A stretch of 64,000 bases of DNA from Legionella cardiaca (GTDB lineage Bacteria; Pseudomonadota; Gammaproteobacteria; Legionellales; Legionellaceae). The stretch lies in NCBI RefSeq assembly GCF_029026145.1, contig NZ_CP119078.1, positions 2,704,501 to 2,768,500 of the forward strand. Direction: 5' to 3'. The notes below the pieces were generated by a model. It worked only from the letters and a program-made list of their open reading frames with translations. It searched no databases and was not told the origin of the DNA. The stretch's first letter is position 1. Every line of letters starts with the position of its first letter. A program made the position numbers and the translations under genes. Positions 53,406-64,000 of the stretch are shown piece by piece.

Positions 53406-53741
53406 CTATTCCTCGTCAGATACTTTAATTGTGATGTGGCAAGTACGCTTACAGATGCGATTAGCACGACCTTTAGCACGTGGACTAATTCTTTTTAAAG
53501 TTGCTGCCTCATCTACACAAACCACACCCACTTTCAATTCATCGATATCAGCACCATTATTGTTTTCTGCATTAGCAATAGCAGATTCCAATAATTTTAG
53601 CATTAGACCAGCACCCTTCTTGGGAGTAAATTTCAAAACGTCAATAGCGTTAGAAACATTCATCTTACGAATCATATCAGCGATCAATCTGCCCTTTTGA
53701 GCAGAAAGCGGTGCATTTCTTAATTTTGCTGTTACTTCCAT
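53406..53741 (-). CDS. rplV: Ribosomal protein L22
   Basis: 111 residues beginning [28 protein letters not shown] 53741 fits GAGG spacing better than ATG 53744. The long beta-hairpin (about residues 80-100, [21 protein letters not shown]) lines the exit tunnel. No insertion of the kind seen in macrolide-resistant mutants is evident. Confidence 0.96.
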   Translation of the reverse strand: MEVTAKLRNAPLSAQKGRLIADMIRKMNVSNAIDVLKFTPKKGAGLMLKLLESAIANAENNNGADIDELKVGVVCVDEAATLKRISPRAKGRANRICKRTCHITIKVSDEE

Positions 53742-53750
53742 CATTGCCTC

Positions 53751-54029
53751 TTACTTGCCTTTGGCCTTTCTGTCACCAGAATGACCTTTGAACGTACGAG
53801 TCATGGCAAACTCACCTAGTTTATGGCCAACCATGTTGTCAGTAATATAAACTGGAACATGATCTTTACCATTATGTACTGCAATTGTGAGATCAATCAT
53901 CTCAGGTACAATTGTTGAGCGCCGAGACCAAGTTTTAATTGGTTTTTTGGACTTAGTTTCGATCGCCACTTCAACTTTTTTGATTAGGTGATGATCGACA
54001 AAAGGACCCTTTCTTATAGAACGTGCCAC
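53751..54029 (-). CDS. rpsS: Ribosomal protein S19
   Basis: 92 residues: [20 protein letters not shown], followed by [40 protein letters not shown]. Standard length; placed between rplB and rplV as expected. Confidence 0.98.
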   Translation of the reverse strand: MARSIRKGPFVDHHLIKKVEVAIETKSKKPIKTWSRRSTIVPEMIDLTIAVHNGKDHVPVYITDNMVGHKLGEFAMTRTFKGHSGDRKAKGK

Positions 54030-54049
54030 CTTGATATCCTCTTAGCTAA

Positions 54050-54877
54050 TTATTTCTTCTTACGTCTTCTGACGATAAAACGATCAGTACGTTTATTACT
54101 GCGCGTTTTGTACCCTTTAGTGGGAATACCCCACGGAGTTACCGGATGACGGCCACCTGATGTACGACCTTCACCTCCACCATGTGGATGGTCTACAGGG
54201 TTCATAGCAACACCGCGAACAGTGGGCCTTATTCCCCGCCAACGTTTTGCACCAGCCTTACCAAGAGCACGCAAACTATGTTCACTGTTGCTTACTTCGC
54301 CAATAACAGCTCTACAAGAACTTAAAACTTTGCGCATTTCACCAGAACGCAGCTTTAATGTTGCATAGGTGCCTTCTTTAGCAACGATTTGACCGCTACA
54401 ACCAGCACTTCTTAACATTTGAGCGCCTTTACCAGGTTTTAGCTCAACACAATGAATCGTAGTACCAACTGGAATGTTTCTCAGCGGTAAACAGTTACCA
54501 TTACTGATAGGAGAGTCTTCTCCACTAACAATGATATCACCCGCCTCCAATCCGGTGGGTGCAATAATGTAACGTCGTTCGCCATCTTTGTAAACAATTA
54601 AAGCAATTAAAGCTGAACGATTTGGATCGTATTCCAATCTTTCTACTCTTGCTTCAATACCATCTTTGTTCCTTTTGAAATCAATTATACGGTATTTTGA
54701 ACGAACACCACCACCGATATGACGAACAGTGATTCGGCCTTGATTGTTTCGCCCGCCAGTTTTATTTAATTTCTCAACAAGACCAGCATAGGGCTGTCCC
54801 TTATGGATATTATGATGGACGACTCGAATTTCACCACGTTTCCCAGGTGAAGTTGGTTTAGATTTTAATAATGCCAT
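54050..54877 (-). CDS. rplB: Ribosomal protein L2
   Basis: 275 residues: [47 protein letters not shown] and the conserved [23 protein letters not shown] near the catalytic centre, containing the functionally important His. L2 is needed for peptidyl transfer and subunit joining. Confidence 0.98.
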   Translation of the reverse strand: MALLKSKPTSPGKRGEIRVVHHNIHKGQPYAGLVEKLNKTGGRNNQGRITVRHIGGGVRSKYRIIDFKRNKDGIEARVERLEYDPNRSALIALIVYKDGERRYIIAPTGLEAGDIIVSGEDSPISNGNCLPLRNIPVGTTIHCVELKPGKGAQMLRSAGCSGQIVAKEGTYATLKLRSGEMRKVLSSCRAVIGEVSNSEHSLRALGKAGAKRWRGIRPTVRGVAMNPVDHPHGGGEGRTSGGRHPVTPWGIPTKGYKTRSNKRTDRFIVRRRKKK

Positions 54878-54888
54878 CTTAATCTGCC

Positions 54889-55185
54889 TTATTCAGTCAC
54901 AGTAAAGTCGATATCGTAATTTTCTTGAAGAGAAACAAATGCTTTTTTCCAATCACTACGTTTACCGTTTAATTGTTTAAAGCGTTTTCTTTTCCCTTTT
55001 ACATTCATAACAGATACAGATTTTACTTTGACATTAAACATATGTTCTACAGCTTGTTTAATCTCTTGCTTAGTAGCTGTCTTTAATACTTTAAATGTAA
55101 ACTGCTTATACTTGTCAGCCATCACAGTTGCTTTTTCAGAGGTATGCGGTTCACGCAGAACCATCAATATATGTTCAGCATTCAT
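54889..55185 (-). CDS. rplW: Ribosomal protein L23
   Basis: 98 residues: [45 protein letters not shown] and [22 protein letters not shown]. It docks trigger factor and SRP at the tunnel exit. It overlaps rplD by 4 bases. Confidence 0.98.
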   Translation of the reverse strand: MNAEHILMVLREPHTSEKATVMADKYKQFTFKVLKTATKQEIKQAVEHMFNVKVKSVSVMNVKGKRKRFKQLNGKRSDWKKAFVSLQENYDIDFTVTE

Positions 55186-55787
55186 TGTAACTGCTCCTCT
55201 AAACTCTTAACAGCACCTTCTGTCATCAGTACTTTTTCAAAACGAAGTAGACTGACTGGATCCAGTGACGTAACATCGCAAATATCAAATTGAACTAAAT
55301 TACGTGAAGCAAGGTACTCATGTTCGCCTACTTCATGCATAACGATTAAAGCGTTTTGCAAATCTAACTCATTCATCTTTTTAATAAAATCTTTTGTCTT
55401 ATGTGATTCGCATTGAAAATCACTTACAACAACAAGGTTACCAGTACGATGAAGTTCGGAGATTATACTACGCAATGCACGTTTGTACATTTTTTTGTTA
55501 ATCTTTTGGCTATAATCGCGCTTCTTCGAAGCAAAAGTCACACCACCAGAACGCCAAATTGGGCTGCGGATAGTACCAGCTCTTGCTCTACCAGTCCCTT
55601 TTTGACGCCATGGTTTTTTTCCACCACCTCTAACTTCAGAACGGGTTTTTTGCGCACTATTACCACTACGGGCATTATTCATAAAGGTAACAACCGCTTG
55701 ATGAATTAGTCCCTCATTGTAAACATAGCCAAATACTTCTTCGTTTACTTTGACTTGGGCATTGGTGTCTTTAGTCTTAAGTTCCAT
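55182..55787 (-). CDS. rplD: Ribosomal protein L4
   Basis: 201 residues: [54 protein letters not shown] is the tunnel-constriction loop (about 30-85). In E. coli L4 also autoregulates the S10 operon by attenuation at a leader upstream of rpsJ; that leader is not present here. Confidence 0.98.
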   Translation of the reverse strand: MELKTKDTNAQVKVNEEVFGYVYNEGLIHQAVVTFMNNARSGNSAQKTRSEVRGGGKKPWRQKGTGRARAGTIRSPIWRSGGVTFASKKRDYSQKINKKMYKRALRSIISELHRTGNLVVVSDFQCESHKTKDFIKKMNELDLQNALIVMHEVGEHEYLASRNLVQFDICDVTSLDPVSLLRFEKVLMTEGAVKSLEEQLQ

Positions 55788-56434
55788 TATTTGCTCCCCT
55801 TCTTCTTAACGGCGGGCTTTACTTCAACTCTTGCCCCAGGGCAGCCAGGAATAGCACCTTTAATTAAAAGCAAATTACGTTCTTTATCAACGCGAACTAC
55901 TTCCAGGTTTTGAGTAGTACAACGTACATTACCCAAATGTCCGGCCATTTTTTTACCCTTAAATACACGACCAGGAGTTTGGTTTTGCCCGATTGATCCA
56001 AGGACACGGTGAGAACGTGAGTTACCATGGGTAGCATCTTGAGTACGGAAATTGTGACGTTTTACGCCCCCTGCAAACCCTTTACCTTTTGTAGTTGCTG
56101 CCACGTCAACTAATTCACCTTCATTAAATATATCATGAACAGAAATTACTTGCCCTGCAGTGAATGAGTCGATTGAATCAACACGAAACTCACACATCAT
56201 ATCGCCAGCTTCAATTTCCACTTTGGCAAAATGCCCTGCAAGTGGTTTATTCACATGGCTTGACTTCTTCGCACCACCAGTTAGCTGTACGGCTGTATAA
56301 CCATCAGCATCCATCGTCTTAATTTGAGATACACGGTTAGGGACCACCTCAATCACAGAAACCGGTATAGATATACCATCCTCTGTAAATACCCGTGTCA
56401 TACCGATTTTACGGCCTAATAACCCAATCGTCAT
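55787..56434 (-). CDS. rplC: Ribosomal protein L3
   Basis: 215 residues: [30 protein letters not shown] is the N-terminal L3 signature, with [49 protein letters not shown] as the methylated-Gln region. It lies next to the peptidyl-transferase centre. Confidence 0.98.
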   Translation of the reverse strand: MTIGLLGRKIGMTRVFTEDGISIPVSVIEVVPNRVSQIKTMDADGYTAVQLTGGAKKSSHVNKPLAGHFAKVEIEAGDMMCEFRVDSIDSFTAGQVISVHDIFNEGELVDVAATTKGKGFAGGVKRHNFRTQDATHGNSRSHRVLGSIGQNQTPGRVFKGKKMAGHLGNVRCTTQNLEVVRVDKERNLLLIKGAIPGCPGARVEVKPAVKKKGSK

Positions 56435-56470
56435 TCTAACACCTCATTAATAACCTTTGCCCATAAGACC

Positions 56471-56791
56471 TTATTCGTCATCAAGGCTAATCTGTACATC
56501 GACTCCTGCAGCCAGATCAAGCTTCATGAGTGCATCCACAGTTTTTTCTGTAGGATGCACAATAACAACCAGGCGTTTATGAGTACGTAATTCATATTGA
56601 TCTCGCGCATCTTTATTCACATGAGGCGAAATTAATACAGTAAATTTCTCTTTCTTAATGGGCAAAGGTATTGGACCACGTAATTGTGCCCCAGTACGTT
56701 TTGCTGTTTCAACAATCTCACGAATTGACGAGTCAATTAGCCGATGGTCAAAAGATTTAAGACGTATTTTAATATTTTGATTGTTGCTCAT
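56471..56791 (-). CDS. rpsJ: Ribosomal protein S10 (NusE)
   Basis: 106 residues: [38 protein letters not shown] is the S10 signature. ATG 56791 follows the tuf stop (56797) by 5 bases; a frame extended to GTG 56800 is rejected. Besides its ribosome role it links NusG to the ribosome and antitermination. No long leader separates it from tuf. Confidence 0.97.
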   Translation of the reverse strand: MSNNQNIKIRLKSFDHRLIDSSIREIVETAKRTGAQLRGPIPLPIKKEKFTVLISPHVNKDARDQYELRTHKRLVVIVHPTEKTVDALMKLDLAAGVDVQISLDDE

Positions 56792-56796
56792 TATCT

Positions 56797-57987
56797 TCAC
56801 TCAATGATTTTTGCGACAACACCGGCACCAACTGTGCGGCCACCTTCACGAATTGCGAAACGCAATCCCTCGTCCATAGCAATGGGTGAATGCAAGCTAA
56901 CTGTCATTTGGACGTTATCACCTGGCATTACCATTTCTATACCGCTTGGTAATTCACATGAACCAGTCACGTCAGTCGTTCTGAAGTAAAACTGGGGACG
57001 GTAACCATTAAAAAATGGAGTATGTCGACCACCTTCATCTTTTGACAGAACATATACTTCGGCTTCAAACTTGGTATGAGGCTTGATTGTACCTGGCTTA
57101 GCCAATACCTGGCCGCGCTCAACTTCATCTCGCTTCGTTCCTCGTAGCAACACACCGACGTTATCGCCCGCACGTCCTTCGTCAAGAAGCTTACGGAACA
57201 TTTCAACGCCTGTGCAAGTTGTCTTCTGAGTATCACGGATACCTACAATTTCAACTTCCTCACCAACTTTAACAATTCCACTCTCAACACGACCAGTTAC
57301 TACTGTTCCGCGTCCAGAGATTGAGAATACATCTTCAATCGGTAATAAGAAGCTCTTATCGATGTTTCTTACTGGCTCAGGTATATAGGAATCCATCGTC
57401 TCTACCAATTTCTCGATAGCAGGCACACCGATTTCACTCGTGTCCCCTTCCAATGCTTTCAATGCTGAACCAACAACAATCGGAATATCATCGCCTGGAA
57501 ATTCGTAGCTGCTTAACAAGTCCCGAACTTCCATCTCTACTAATTCTAACAATTCAGGGTCATCTACCATGTCTGCTTTGTTCATGAACACTACAATGTA
57601 AGGTACCCCAACCTGGCGGGATAGCAGAATGTGTTCACGTGTCTGGGGCATCGGACCATCCGCTGCTGACACAACCAGAATAGCTCCGTCCATTTGAGCT
57701 GCACCAGTAATCATGTTCTTAACATAGTCAGCATGACCTGGGCAATCTACGTGGGCATAGTGACGGTTTGCTGATTCATATTCAACGTGCGCAGTCGATA
57801 TCGTAATACCACGCTCACGCTCTTCGGGCGCAGCGTCAATTTGATCATACGCCTTCGCTGTTCCACCGTATTTCTTTGCCATTATCGTAGTAATCGCTGC
57901 AGTTAATGTGGTCTTACCATGGTCAACGTGACCAATCGTTCCCACGTTTACGTGCGGCTTTTTACGCTCAAATTTTTCCTTCGCCAT
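56797..57987 (-). CDS. tuf: Elongation factor Tu
   Basis: 396 residues. GTP-binding motifs are GHVDHGKT (about 19-26), DCPGHADYV (about 81-89) and NKAD (about 136-139). Domains 2 and 3 follow ([12 protein letters not shown], ...). Carries aminoacyl-tRNA to the ribosome. Located between fusA and rpsJ; only one tuf copy is in this window. Confidence 0.98.
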   Translation of the reverse strand: MAKEKFERKKPHVNVGTIGHVDHGKTTLTAAITTIMAKKYGGTAKAYDQIDAAPEERERGITISTAHVEYESANRHYAHVDCPGHADYVKNMITGAAQMDGAILVVSAADGPMPQTREHILLSRQVGVPYIVVFMNKADMVDDPELLELVEMEVRDLLSSYEFPGDDIPIVVGSALKALEGDTSEIGVPAIEKLVETMDSYIPEPVRNIDKSFLLPIEDVFSISGRGTVVTGRVESGIVKVGEEVEIVGIRDTQKTTCTGVEMFRKLLDEGRAGDNVGVLLRGTKRDEVERGQVLAKPGTIKPHTKFEAEVYVLSKDEGGRHTPFFNGYRPQFYFRTTDVTGSCELPSGIEMVMPGDNVQMTVSLHSPIAMDEGLRFAIREGGRTVGAGVVAKIIE

Positions 57988-58008
57988 TTTTCAATACCTC
58001 ATTAACTT

Positions 58009-60093
58009 TTATTGTTTCTTAATAATTGCTTCAGCAATGTTGGTGGGCGCTTCTGCGTATCTTGAAAACTCCATAGAGTATGTTGCACGACCCTGAGTAG
58101 CAGAACGAAGATCGGTAGCGTAACCAAACATTTCAGCAAGAGGAACTTCTGCCCGAACTACTTTTCCAGCAGGAGAGTCTTCCATACCTTGAACCATACC
58201 TCTTCGGCGGTTAAGATCACCCATTACATCGCCCATGTAATCTTCTGGGGTAACAACTTCAACCTGCATTATAGGTTCAAGTAATACAGGTTTAGCTTTC
58301 AACGCACCTTGCTTAAAGCACTGAGAACCAGCAATCTTAAATGCCATTTCGCTCGAATCGACTTCGTGGAAAGAACCATCAAACAAAGTCACCTTAACAT
58401 CAACAACAGGATACCCAGCGAGAACACCATTTTGTAGTTGCTCTTGTACACCCTTATCAACCGCTGGGATATATTCTTTAGGAATGACACCACCAACGAT
58501 AGCATTTACGAACTCATAACCAGCACCTGGTTCCTGAGGTTCAATTTTCAACCAAACATGACCGTATTGTCCACGACCACCTGATTGACGAACAAATTTA
58601 CCTTCTTGTTCAACAGCGGTTTTAATCGTTTCCCGGTAGGCAACCTGAGGCTTACCAACATTAGCTTCAACGTTAAATTCACGTTTCATCCGATCAACGA
58701 TAATTTCCAGGTGAAGCTCTCCCATCCCTTGAATAATAGTTTGTCCAGATTCTTCATCAGTGTGAACTCGAAAAGACGGATCTTCTTGAGCCAGCTTGCC
58801 TAAGGCAATACCCATTTTTTCTTGATCAGCCTTCGTTCTAGGTTCAACTGCAACTGCAATTACAGGATCTGGGAAATCCATGCGTTCTAAAGTAACAACA
58901 TGATCAACATCACAAAGCGTATCCCCTGTAGTTACTGTTTTAAGACCGACTGCAGCAGCAATGTCGCCAGCTCTAACTTCTTTAATTTCTTCACGTGAGT
59001 TAGCATGCATTTGCAATAAGCGGCCAATACGCTCTTTTTTGCCTTTAACTGGGTTATAGACTGTATCACCACTCTTAAGAACCCCAGAATAAGCTCGGAA
59101 ATAGGTGAGCGTACCAACGAAAGGATCTGTTGCAATTTTAAATGCCAATGCTGAAAATGGCTCATCGTATGAAGTTTTACGGTGAATTTCTTCACCATCT
59201 TCATCTACACCACGAATATCTGGAATATCAAGCGGCGAAGGTAAGTATTCAACAACACCATCTAATACAGCTTGAACACCCTTATTCTTAAATGCAGAAC
59301 CGCAGAATACAGGAACAATTTCATTATTAATTGTACGCTTACGAAGAGAAGATTTAATTTCTTGTTCGGTAAATTCTTCACCTTCAAGATACTTTTCCAT
59401 TAATTTTTCAGATGCTTCAGCAGCAGCTTCAATAATCATGGCTCGATATTCTTCGCATTGCGCCAACATTTCTTCAGGAATATCTTTGTATTCAAATGAC
59501 ATACCTTTAGATTCTTCATCCCAATGAATAGCTTTCATTTTAATGAGGTCGATGACCCCTTTAAATGAATCTTCGGCGCCAATAGGCAATTGTAAAACAA
59601 CAGGATTAGATCCTAAACGCTTTTTAATTTGTTCAACCACGCGCAGGAAATTTGCTCCCATTCTGTCCATCTTATTAACAAACACGATTCGTGGAACACC
59701 GTATTTGTCAGATTGACGCCATACTGTCTCAGATTGTGGTTCTACTCCCGATACAGAGTCAAATACCACTACTGCACCATCAAGTACGCGCAATGAACGC
59801 TCTACTTCGATCATAAAATCAACGTGACCTGGCGTATCAATAATATTAATACGATGACGTTGATAGTTTTTATCCATACCGGACCAATAGCAAGTCGTTG
59901 CAGCAGAGGTAATTGTAATCCCACGTTCCTGTTCTTGAACCATCCAGTCCATTGTTGCAGCACCGTCGTGTACTTCACCGATCTTATGTGACATACCAGT
60001 ATAGAAAAGCACACGCTCAGTGGTGGTTGTCTTCCCGGCATCCACGTGGGCGGCAATGCCGATATTTCTATATAGCTCTAGTGGAGTAGTCAC
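58009..60093 (-). CDS. fusA: Elongation factor G
   Basis: 694 residues, full length. G-domain motifs [19 protein letters not shown] (17-35), DTPGHVDF and NKMDRMG; domain IV follows with [16 protein letters not shown] and the tip region. Catalyses translocation and ribosome recycling. It follows rpsG by 14 bases. Confidence 0.98.
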   Translation of the reverse strand: MTTPLELYRNIGIAAHVDAGKTTTTERVLFYTGMSHKIGEVHDGAATMDWMVQEQERGITITSAATTCYWSGMDKNYQRHRINIIDTPGHVDFMIEVERSLRVLDGAVVVFDSVSGVEPQSETVWRQSDKYGVPRIVFVNKMDRMGANFLRVVEQIKKRLGSNPVVLQLPIGAEDSFKGVIDLIKMKAIHWDEESKGMSFEYKDIPEEMLAQCEEYRAMIIEAAAEASEKLMEKYLEGEEFTEQEIKSSLRKRTINNEIVPVFCGSAFKNKGVQAVLDGVVEYLPSPLDIPDIRGVDEDGEEIHRKTSYDEPFSALAFKIATDPFVGTLTYFRAYSGVLKSGDTVYNPVKGKKERIGRLLQMHANSREEIKEVRAGDIAAAVGLKTVTTGDTLCDVDHVVTLERMDFPDPVIAVAVEPRTKADQEKMGIALGKLAQEDPSFRVHTDEESGQTIIQGMGELHLEIIVDRMKREFNVEANVGKPQVAYRETIKTAVEQEGKFVRQSGGRGQYGHVWLKIEPQEPGAGYEFVNAIVGGVIPKEYIPAVDKGVQEQLQNGVLAGYPVVDVKVTLFDGSFHEVDSSEMAFKIAGSQCFKQGALKAKPVLLEPIMQVEVVTPEDYMGDVMGDLNRRRGMVQGMEDSPAGKVVRAEVPLAEMFGYATDLRSATQGRATYSMEFSRYAEAPTNIAEAIIKKQ

Positions 60094-60107
60094 GACTTAC
60101 CTCTCTA

Positions 60108-60632
60108 TTAGTTCCATCTAAAATGCGCAAACGCTTGGTTAGCTTTTGCCATCTTGTGAGTATCTTCGCGCTTTTTAACTGCAGAACCTTTGTTCTCAAA
60201 CGCATCCATTAACTCGCCAGCGAGACGAAGCATCATGCCTTTTTCGCCACGAGAACGAGCAGCTTGTACGATCCAACGCATACCTAATGCAATACTTCTA
60301 TCTGTTCGTACTTCAACAGGAACTTGGTAGGTAGCTCCCCCAACGCGACGAGATCTTACCTCAACAGTTGGACGGACATTATCAAGTGCTTGTTCAAAGT
60401 AGCGTAAAACACTACCAGCTGAGCCTGTACTGCCTTCTTCACCTTCTTCATCGCTTTTCTTAGTCTTTTTTACGCGGTCGTTTAATAACTCTAACGCGCC
60501 ATAAATGACTTTTTCAGCAATAGACTTCTTACCACTGATCATCAATACGTTGATAAACTTAGCGAGCAATTCACTGTGATGCTTAGGATCAGGCAAAATC
60601 TCGCGTTTGGGGACTTCTCTTCTTCTTGGCAT
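60108..60632 (-). CDS. rpsG: Ribosomal protein S7 with an acidic insertion
   Basis: 174 residues. Standard flanks are [31 protein letters not shown] and [26 protein letters not shown]. Between ALELLNDR and [10 protein letters not shown] there is a stretch of about 17 extra residues ([20 protein letters not shown], about 55-74) compared with E. coli, which has an eight-residue loop there. The insert lies on the surface of the head region and is Glu/Gly/Ser-rich. S7 initiates assembly of the 30S head and represses the str operon in E. coli. Confidence 0.97.
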   Translation of the reverse strand: MPRRREVPKREILPDPKHHSELLAKFINVLMISGKKSIAEKVIYGALELLNDRVKKTKKSDEEGEEGSTGSAGSVLRYFEQALDNVRPTVEVRSRRVGGATYQVPVEVRTDRSIALGMRWIVQAARSRGEKGMMLRLAGELMDAFENKGSAVKKREDTHKMAKANQAFAHFRWN

Positions 60633-60652
60633 GTCTAGTTCCTACAATCAGA

Positions 60653-61033
60653 TTATTTCTTATCTTTTGGTTTCTTAGTACCGTACTTAGAACGGCCTTG
60701 TTTACGGTCGTTAACACCAGAGGTATCCAAACTTCCGCGGACAGTGTGATAACGCACACCAGGTAAGTCTTTAACCCTACCACCACGAATTAGAACAACA
60801 GAGTGCTCTTGTAGGTTGTGGCCTTCACCACCGATATAGGATGTTACCTCAAAACCATTTGTCAAACGAACACGAGCAACCTTACGCATAGCTGAGTTAG
60901 GCTTTTTAGGTGTTGTTGTATAAACACGCGTACAAACACCACGTCGTTGTGGACATGATTCCAATGCGGGGACGTTACTTTTCTTTTTAGCATCCACGCG
61001 AGGCTTTCTTACTAACTGATTAATAGTAGCCAT
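60653..61033 (-). CDS. rpsL: Ribosomal protein S12
   Basis: 126 residues. The decoding-site residues that streptomycin-resistance mutations usually alter are wild type: Lys43 in TPKKPNSA and Lys88 in GRVKDLPG, with Pro91. First gene of the str operon. Confidence 0.98.
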   Translation of the reverse strand: MATINQLVRKPRVDAKKKSNVPALESCPQRRGVCTRVYTTTPKKPNSAMRKVARVRLTNGFEVTSYIGGEGHNLQEHSVVLIRGGRVKDLPGVRYHTVRGSLDTSGVNDRKQGRSKYGTKKPKDKK

Positions 61034-61092
61034 TTATTCTTAACTCCGAACTTTCACTATTTGTATATATTTCGAATGCATAAGGAGGCCGG

Positions 61093-61121
61093 ATTCTATA
61101 TAGGTCCAGCAGGTTTGTCAA
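61093..61121 (-). promoter_or_regulatory. Strong sigma70 promoter of the str operon
   Basis: On the minus strand TTGACA (61116-61121), a 17-base spacer, then TAGAAT (61093-61098). The -35 is a perfect match and -10 differs by one base. It precedes rpsL by about 60 bases. Confidence 0.8.
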
Positions 61122-61134
61122 GTTCAAACCTGCT
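61108..61134 (-). terminator. 10-base hairpin after rpoC overlapping the str promoter
   Basis: AGCAGGTTTG / CAAACCTGCT with a 7-base loop lies just after the rpoC stop (61151) on the minus strand. The -35 of the str promoter sits within its loop and arm. No T-run follows, so termination at the end of rpoC would be partial. Confidence 0.5.
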
Positions 61135-61150
61135 ATTAATAGATCCTGCA

Positions 61151-64000
61151 TTAATGATCATGGTGATCAGCATTAAGTGCTTCACTCAATGCATGTTCAA
61201 CATCACTAGCAGTCACCGTATGCGTACCATGCTCACTTCCTGCAGCAGCAGCTTTTGCGCGCTTTGCCTTGCGGCCTTGATGATAGGCATAACCTGTTCC
61301 AGCTGGAATCAAGCGACCTACCATCACGTTTTCTTTTAAGCCACGCAGATCATCGACTTTTCCGCTAACAGCAGCTTCTGTCAAGACACGAGTTGTTTCT
61401 TGGAATGAAGCAGCTGAAATAAAGGATTCAGTCGCTAAAGAAGCCTTGGTAATACCCAATAATATTGGTGTACCTTGAGCCCCTTCTTTTCCTTCGGCAA
61501 TAAGCTTATCGTTTTCTTGTAACATGATACTTTCTTCGATCTGCTCACCGACTAAGAATTTCGAATCGCCAGCAAATGTTATTACTCGCTTACGCAACAT
61601 TTGTCGAACAATTACTTCGATGTGCTTGTCGTTAATTTTTACCCCTTGTAAACGATATACGTCTTGAACTTCATTAACGATATAGTTAGCGAGTGCACCA
61701 ACACCAAGCAAGCGTAGTATGTCATGAGGATTCAGTGGGCCGTCGGCAATCACTTCACCACGTTCCACATGCTCACCTTCAAAGACAGAAATATGACGCC
61801 ATTTAGGAATTAATTCCTCATGGTATTCATGTTCTGAAGCAGTAATTATCAGACGGCGTTTACCTTTTGTTTCTTTACCAAAATTCACCAAACCAGAAAC
61901 TTCGGCCATAACCGCTGCATCTTTTGGTTTTCTAGCTTCAAAGAGGTCAGCTACTCTAGGAAGACCCCCGGTAATATCGCGTGTCTTAGAGCGTTCTTGA
62001 GGAATACGAGCAATAACATCCCCTACTCCTACGGTGCTCCCATCTTCAAAGTTAATAATTGCATCAACAGGTAAATAGTACTGTGCGGGAACGTTAGTTC
62101 CAGCAAGGTAAATATCTTCACCATCATCTGCAACGAGTTTAACCATAGGACGCATATCTCTACCGAGTGAACTGCGTTGTTTCGCATCAGTAACAACAAT
62201 ATTACTTAAACCGGTTAATTCGTCAGTTTGACGATTCATTGTCAAACCTTCAATTAGGTCAACAAATTTTAATTTACCACTTACTTCTGAAATAACTGGG
62301 TGAGTGTGTGGATCCCATGTTGCAATGACTTGTCCAGCATCCACAGACATGTTGTCATGGACAGTTAAAACAGCACCGTAAGGTAATTTATAGCGTTCGC
62401 GCTCACGCCCAAAATCATCAACGATGGATACTTCCCCTGAACGCGAAACAGCTACTAAATTGCTATTTTCATGTGAAACCGTCTTGATGTTATGCAGACG
62501 GATAACACCTTTGTTCTTAATTTGAATGTTATTAGCAGCCGTAGCTCTTGATGCCGCACCCCCGATGTGGAAGGTACGCATGGTTAACTGAGTACCAGGC
62601 TCACCAATTGATTGAGCTGCAATAATACCTACTGCTTCCCCAGTATTCACCAGGTGTCCACGTGCCAGATCACGTCCATAGCATTTAGCACATAAACCGA
62701 AGCGAGTTTCGCAAGTAATAGGGGAACGAACTAAAACTTGATCAACACCAAATTTTTCTAGTTTTTCTACCCAATCCTCATCCAATAATGTTCCGGCGCT
62801 AACAATTGGTTCAGCCTGATTGGGGATATAAACGTCAACTGCCACCACACGACCCAATACTCGCTCATGTAATGGTTCGACGATATCACCGCCCTCAATC
62901 AATGGCTGCATCAATATGCCATGTTCAGTACCGCAATCATCTTCGGTAATAACGACGTCTTGAGCCACATCGACTAAACGACGTGTTAAATATCCTGAGT
63001 TCGCCGTTTTTAATGCTGTATCGGCAAGACCCTTACGTGCTCCGTGTGTTGAAATAAAGTATTGGAATACGTTCAGTCCTTCGCGGAAGTTTGCAGTAAT
63101 TGGCGTCTCAATAATTGAGCCATCAGGCGCAGCCATCAATCCCCGCATTCCAGCCAACTGCCTAATCTGAGCAGCAGAACCCCGCGCTCCGGAGTCAGCC
63201 ATCATAAAGATTGGGTTGAATGATTCTTGTCGCGTTGTTTCACCGTCACGGGTAATCACTTCTTCGGTTGCGATTTTTGCCATCATCGATTTGGCAACCA
63301 TTTCATTGGTTCGAGACCAAATATCAATCACTTTGTTATATCGCTCACCATTAGTGACCAGACCAGAACGATATTGAGCTTCAATTTCACGCACTTCGTT
63401 GTCAGCCTGCTCAATAATCGATGCTTTATCATCCGGTATTTCCATATCTTCAATACCAATGGAAGCACCAGCTCTCGTAGCAAACTTAAAACCGGTATAC
63501 ATTAGTTGGTCAGCAAAAATAACCGTCTCTTTTAAGCCAAACTTACGATAGCAGGTGTCAACTACCTTAGAAATTGCTTTCTTGGTCATTGCTCTATTGA
63601 TTAAGGAGAATGACATACCTTTTGGTAAAATATCAGAAAGAATTGCTCGGCCAACGGTAGTTTCTACCAAATGATATCCTTCTGCATCTTCGCGAGACAT
63701 TCTAATTTTGACTTTCGCATGGATATCAACATAGCCAGCTTCGTAGAAATTCTGTGCTTCTTGTGGGCTTGCAAATATTTTTCCTTCACCTTGTGCATTT
63801 ACTCGTTCACGAGTCAAATAATAGAGACCAAGAACAACGTCCTGGCTAGGAACAATAATTGGTTCACCACTTGCTGGCGACAAAATATTATTTGTCGACA
63901 TCATTAAGGAGCGGGCTTCTAACTGTGCCTCTAAAGTTAGAGGAACGTGCACAGCCATTTGGTCTCCGTCGAAGTCCGCATTGTACGCTGTACAAACAAG
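61151..64000 (-). CDS. rpoC: RNA polymerase beta' subunit, C-terminal two thirds
   Basis: The gene enters from the right edge; 949 residues to the stop are visible, about the length that remains after the same point in E. coli. The segment begins just upstream of the catalytic Mg2+ loop NADFDGDQM. Later the zinc-binding region ([19 protein letters not shown]), the bridge helix and trigger loop ([21 protein letters not shown], with ...[14 protein letters not shown]) are intact. The C-terminus is His/Asp-rich (HDH). It ends upstream of the str operon, so rpoBC and str are adjacent as in other proteobacteria. Confidence 0.98.
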   Translation of the reverse strand, partial: LVCTAYNADFDGDQMAVHVPLTLEAQLEARSLMMSTNNILSPASGEPIIVPSQDVVLGLYYLTRERVNAQGEGKIFASPQEAQNFYEAGYVDIHAKVKIRMSREDAEGYHLVETTVGRAILSDILPKGMSFSLINRAMTKKAISKVVDTCYRKFGLKETVIFADQLMYTGFKFATRAGASIGIEDMEIPDDKASIIEQADNEVREIEAQYRSGLVTNGERYNKVIDIWSRTNEMVAKSMMAKIATEEVITRDGETTRQESFNPIFMMADSGARGSAAQIRQLAGMRGLMAAPDGSIIETPITANFREGLNVFQYFISTHGARKGLADTALKTANSGYLTRRLVDVAQDVVITEDDCGTEHGILMQPLIEGGDIVEPLHERVLGRVVAVDVYIPNQAEPIVSAGTLLDEDWVEKLEKFGVDQVLVRSPITCETRFGLCAKCYGRDLARGHLVNTGEAVGIIAAQSIGEPGTQLTMRTFHIGGAASRATAANNIQIKNKGVIRLHNIKTVSHENSNLVAVSRSGEVSIVDDFGRERERYKLPYGAVLTVHDNMSVDAGQVIATWDPHTHPVISEVSGKLKFVDLIEGLTMNRQTDELTGLSNIVVTDAKQRSSLGRDMRPMVKLVADDGEDIYLAGTNVPAQYYLPVDAIINFEDGSTVGVGDVIARIPQERSKTRDITGGLPRVADLFEARKPKDAAVMAEVSGLVNFGKETKGKRRLIITASEHEYHEELIPKWRHISVFEGEHVERGEVIADGPLNPHDILRLLGVGALANYIVNEVQDVYRLQGVKINDKHIEVIVRQMLRKRVITFAGDSKFLVGEQIEESIMLQENDKLIAEGKEGAQGTPILLGITKASLATESFISAASFQETTRVLTEAAVSGKVDDLRGLKENVMVGRLIPAGTGYAYHQGRKAKRAKAAAAGSEHGTHTVTASDVEHALSEALNADHHDH

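Noticed and set aside
1-64000. CRISPR arrays, rRNA or tRNA genes, insertion-sequence transposases
   Set aside because: No repeat-spacer pattern, cloverleaf or rRNA-like segment, or intact transposase was seen; only recombinase debris was found.

Overview
The window looks like a chromosomal segment of a Legionella-type gammaproteobacterium. It is AT-rich and pairs a conserved housekeeping backbone with effector-like genes: an ankyrin protein with a cysteine-protease-like head, two eukaryotic-type protein kinases, and several proteins with nuclear-localisation-like motifs and acidic C-termini. It also carries a lipid A very-long-chain fatty acid cluster of the kind expected in Legionella. Genus is inferred from gene content and order. 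The species cannot be named from this sequence.

Layout. 1-0.74 kb: the start of a ratA-type gene and a carboxylesterase. 0.94-2.3 kb: a putative nuclease effector with NLS-, SIM- and PIP-like motifs. 2.5-6.3 kb: lptM, dapF, trkA and trkH on the + strand. 6.4-6.6 kb: a MITE-like repeat. 6.6-15.2 kb: one giant gene of about 2,869 residues. 15.5-17.8 kb: an Hsp20 heat-shock protein behind a sigma32-like promoter, a dicarboxylate symporter and a small membrane protein. 17.9-29.5 kb: a variable accessory zone. It holds the ankyrin/protease-like protein, a hypothetical protein, a methyltransferase, recombinase debris, an RlpA-like lipoprotein, a ketopantoate reductase homologue, a decayed polysaccharide deacetylase with an XRE remnant, a SIM+NLS protein, a kinase and a small membrane protein. 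29.5-31.5 kb: panD, a CBS protein and an amino-acid binding protein. 31.5-36.2 kb: a minus-strand operon (ACP, double-hotdog dehydratase, ketosynthase, Cys-less ketosynthase, LpxL-type acyltransferase) that matches the layout of the rhizobial acpXL-lpxXL cluster. 36.5-42.6 kb: a secreted barrel protein, a second kinase, fabL, a YajR-like MFS transporter and ssb. 42.6-43.3 kb: a non-coding stretch. 43.3-64 kb: an unbroken minus-strand run of transcription and translation genes (rplQ, rpoA, alpha, spc, S10 and str operons, then the 3' two thirds of rpoC).

How the genes work together. The 43-64 kb block supplies ribosomal proteins, EF-Tu, EF-G, SecY and RNA polymerase subunits. Recognisable control elements are a strong promoter ahead of rpsL, an extended -10 promoter ahead of rplN, a hairpin between rpmJ and rpsM, and a strong bidirectional terminator after rplQ. 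The ACP/dehydratase/ketosynthase/acyltransferase operon, probably helped by the nearby FabL enoyl reductase, is inferred to build and attach a very long acyl chain to lipid A. The accessory genes are mostly candidates for secreted effectors. That status rests on domain type, eukaryotic-like motifs and acidic tails, not on any demonstrated secretion.

The most interesting items are the NLS/SIM/PIP-motif nuclease candidate, the SIM+NLS protein at 25.6 kb, the protease-like/ankyrin protein with a duplicated fragment of its own 5' end, the giant helical protein, and the Cys-less ketosynthase partner.
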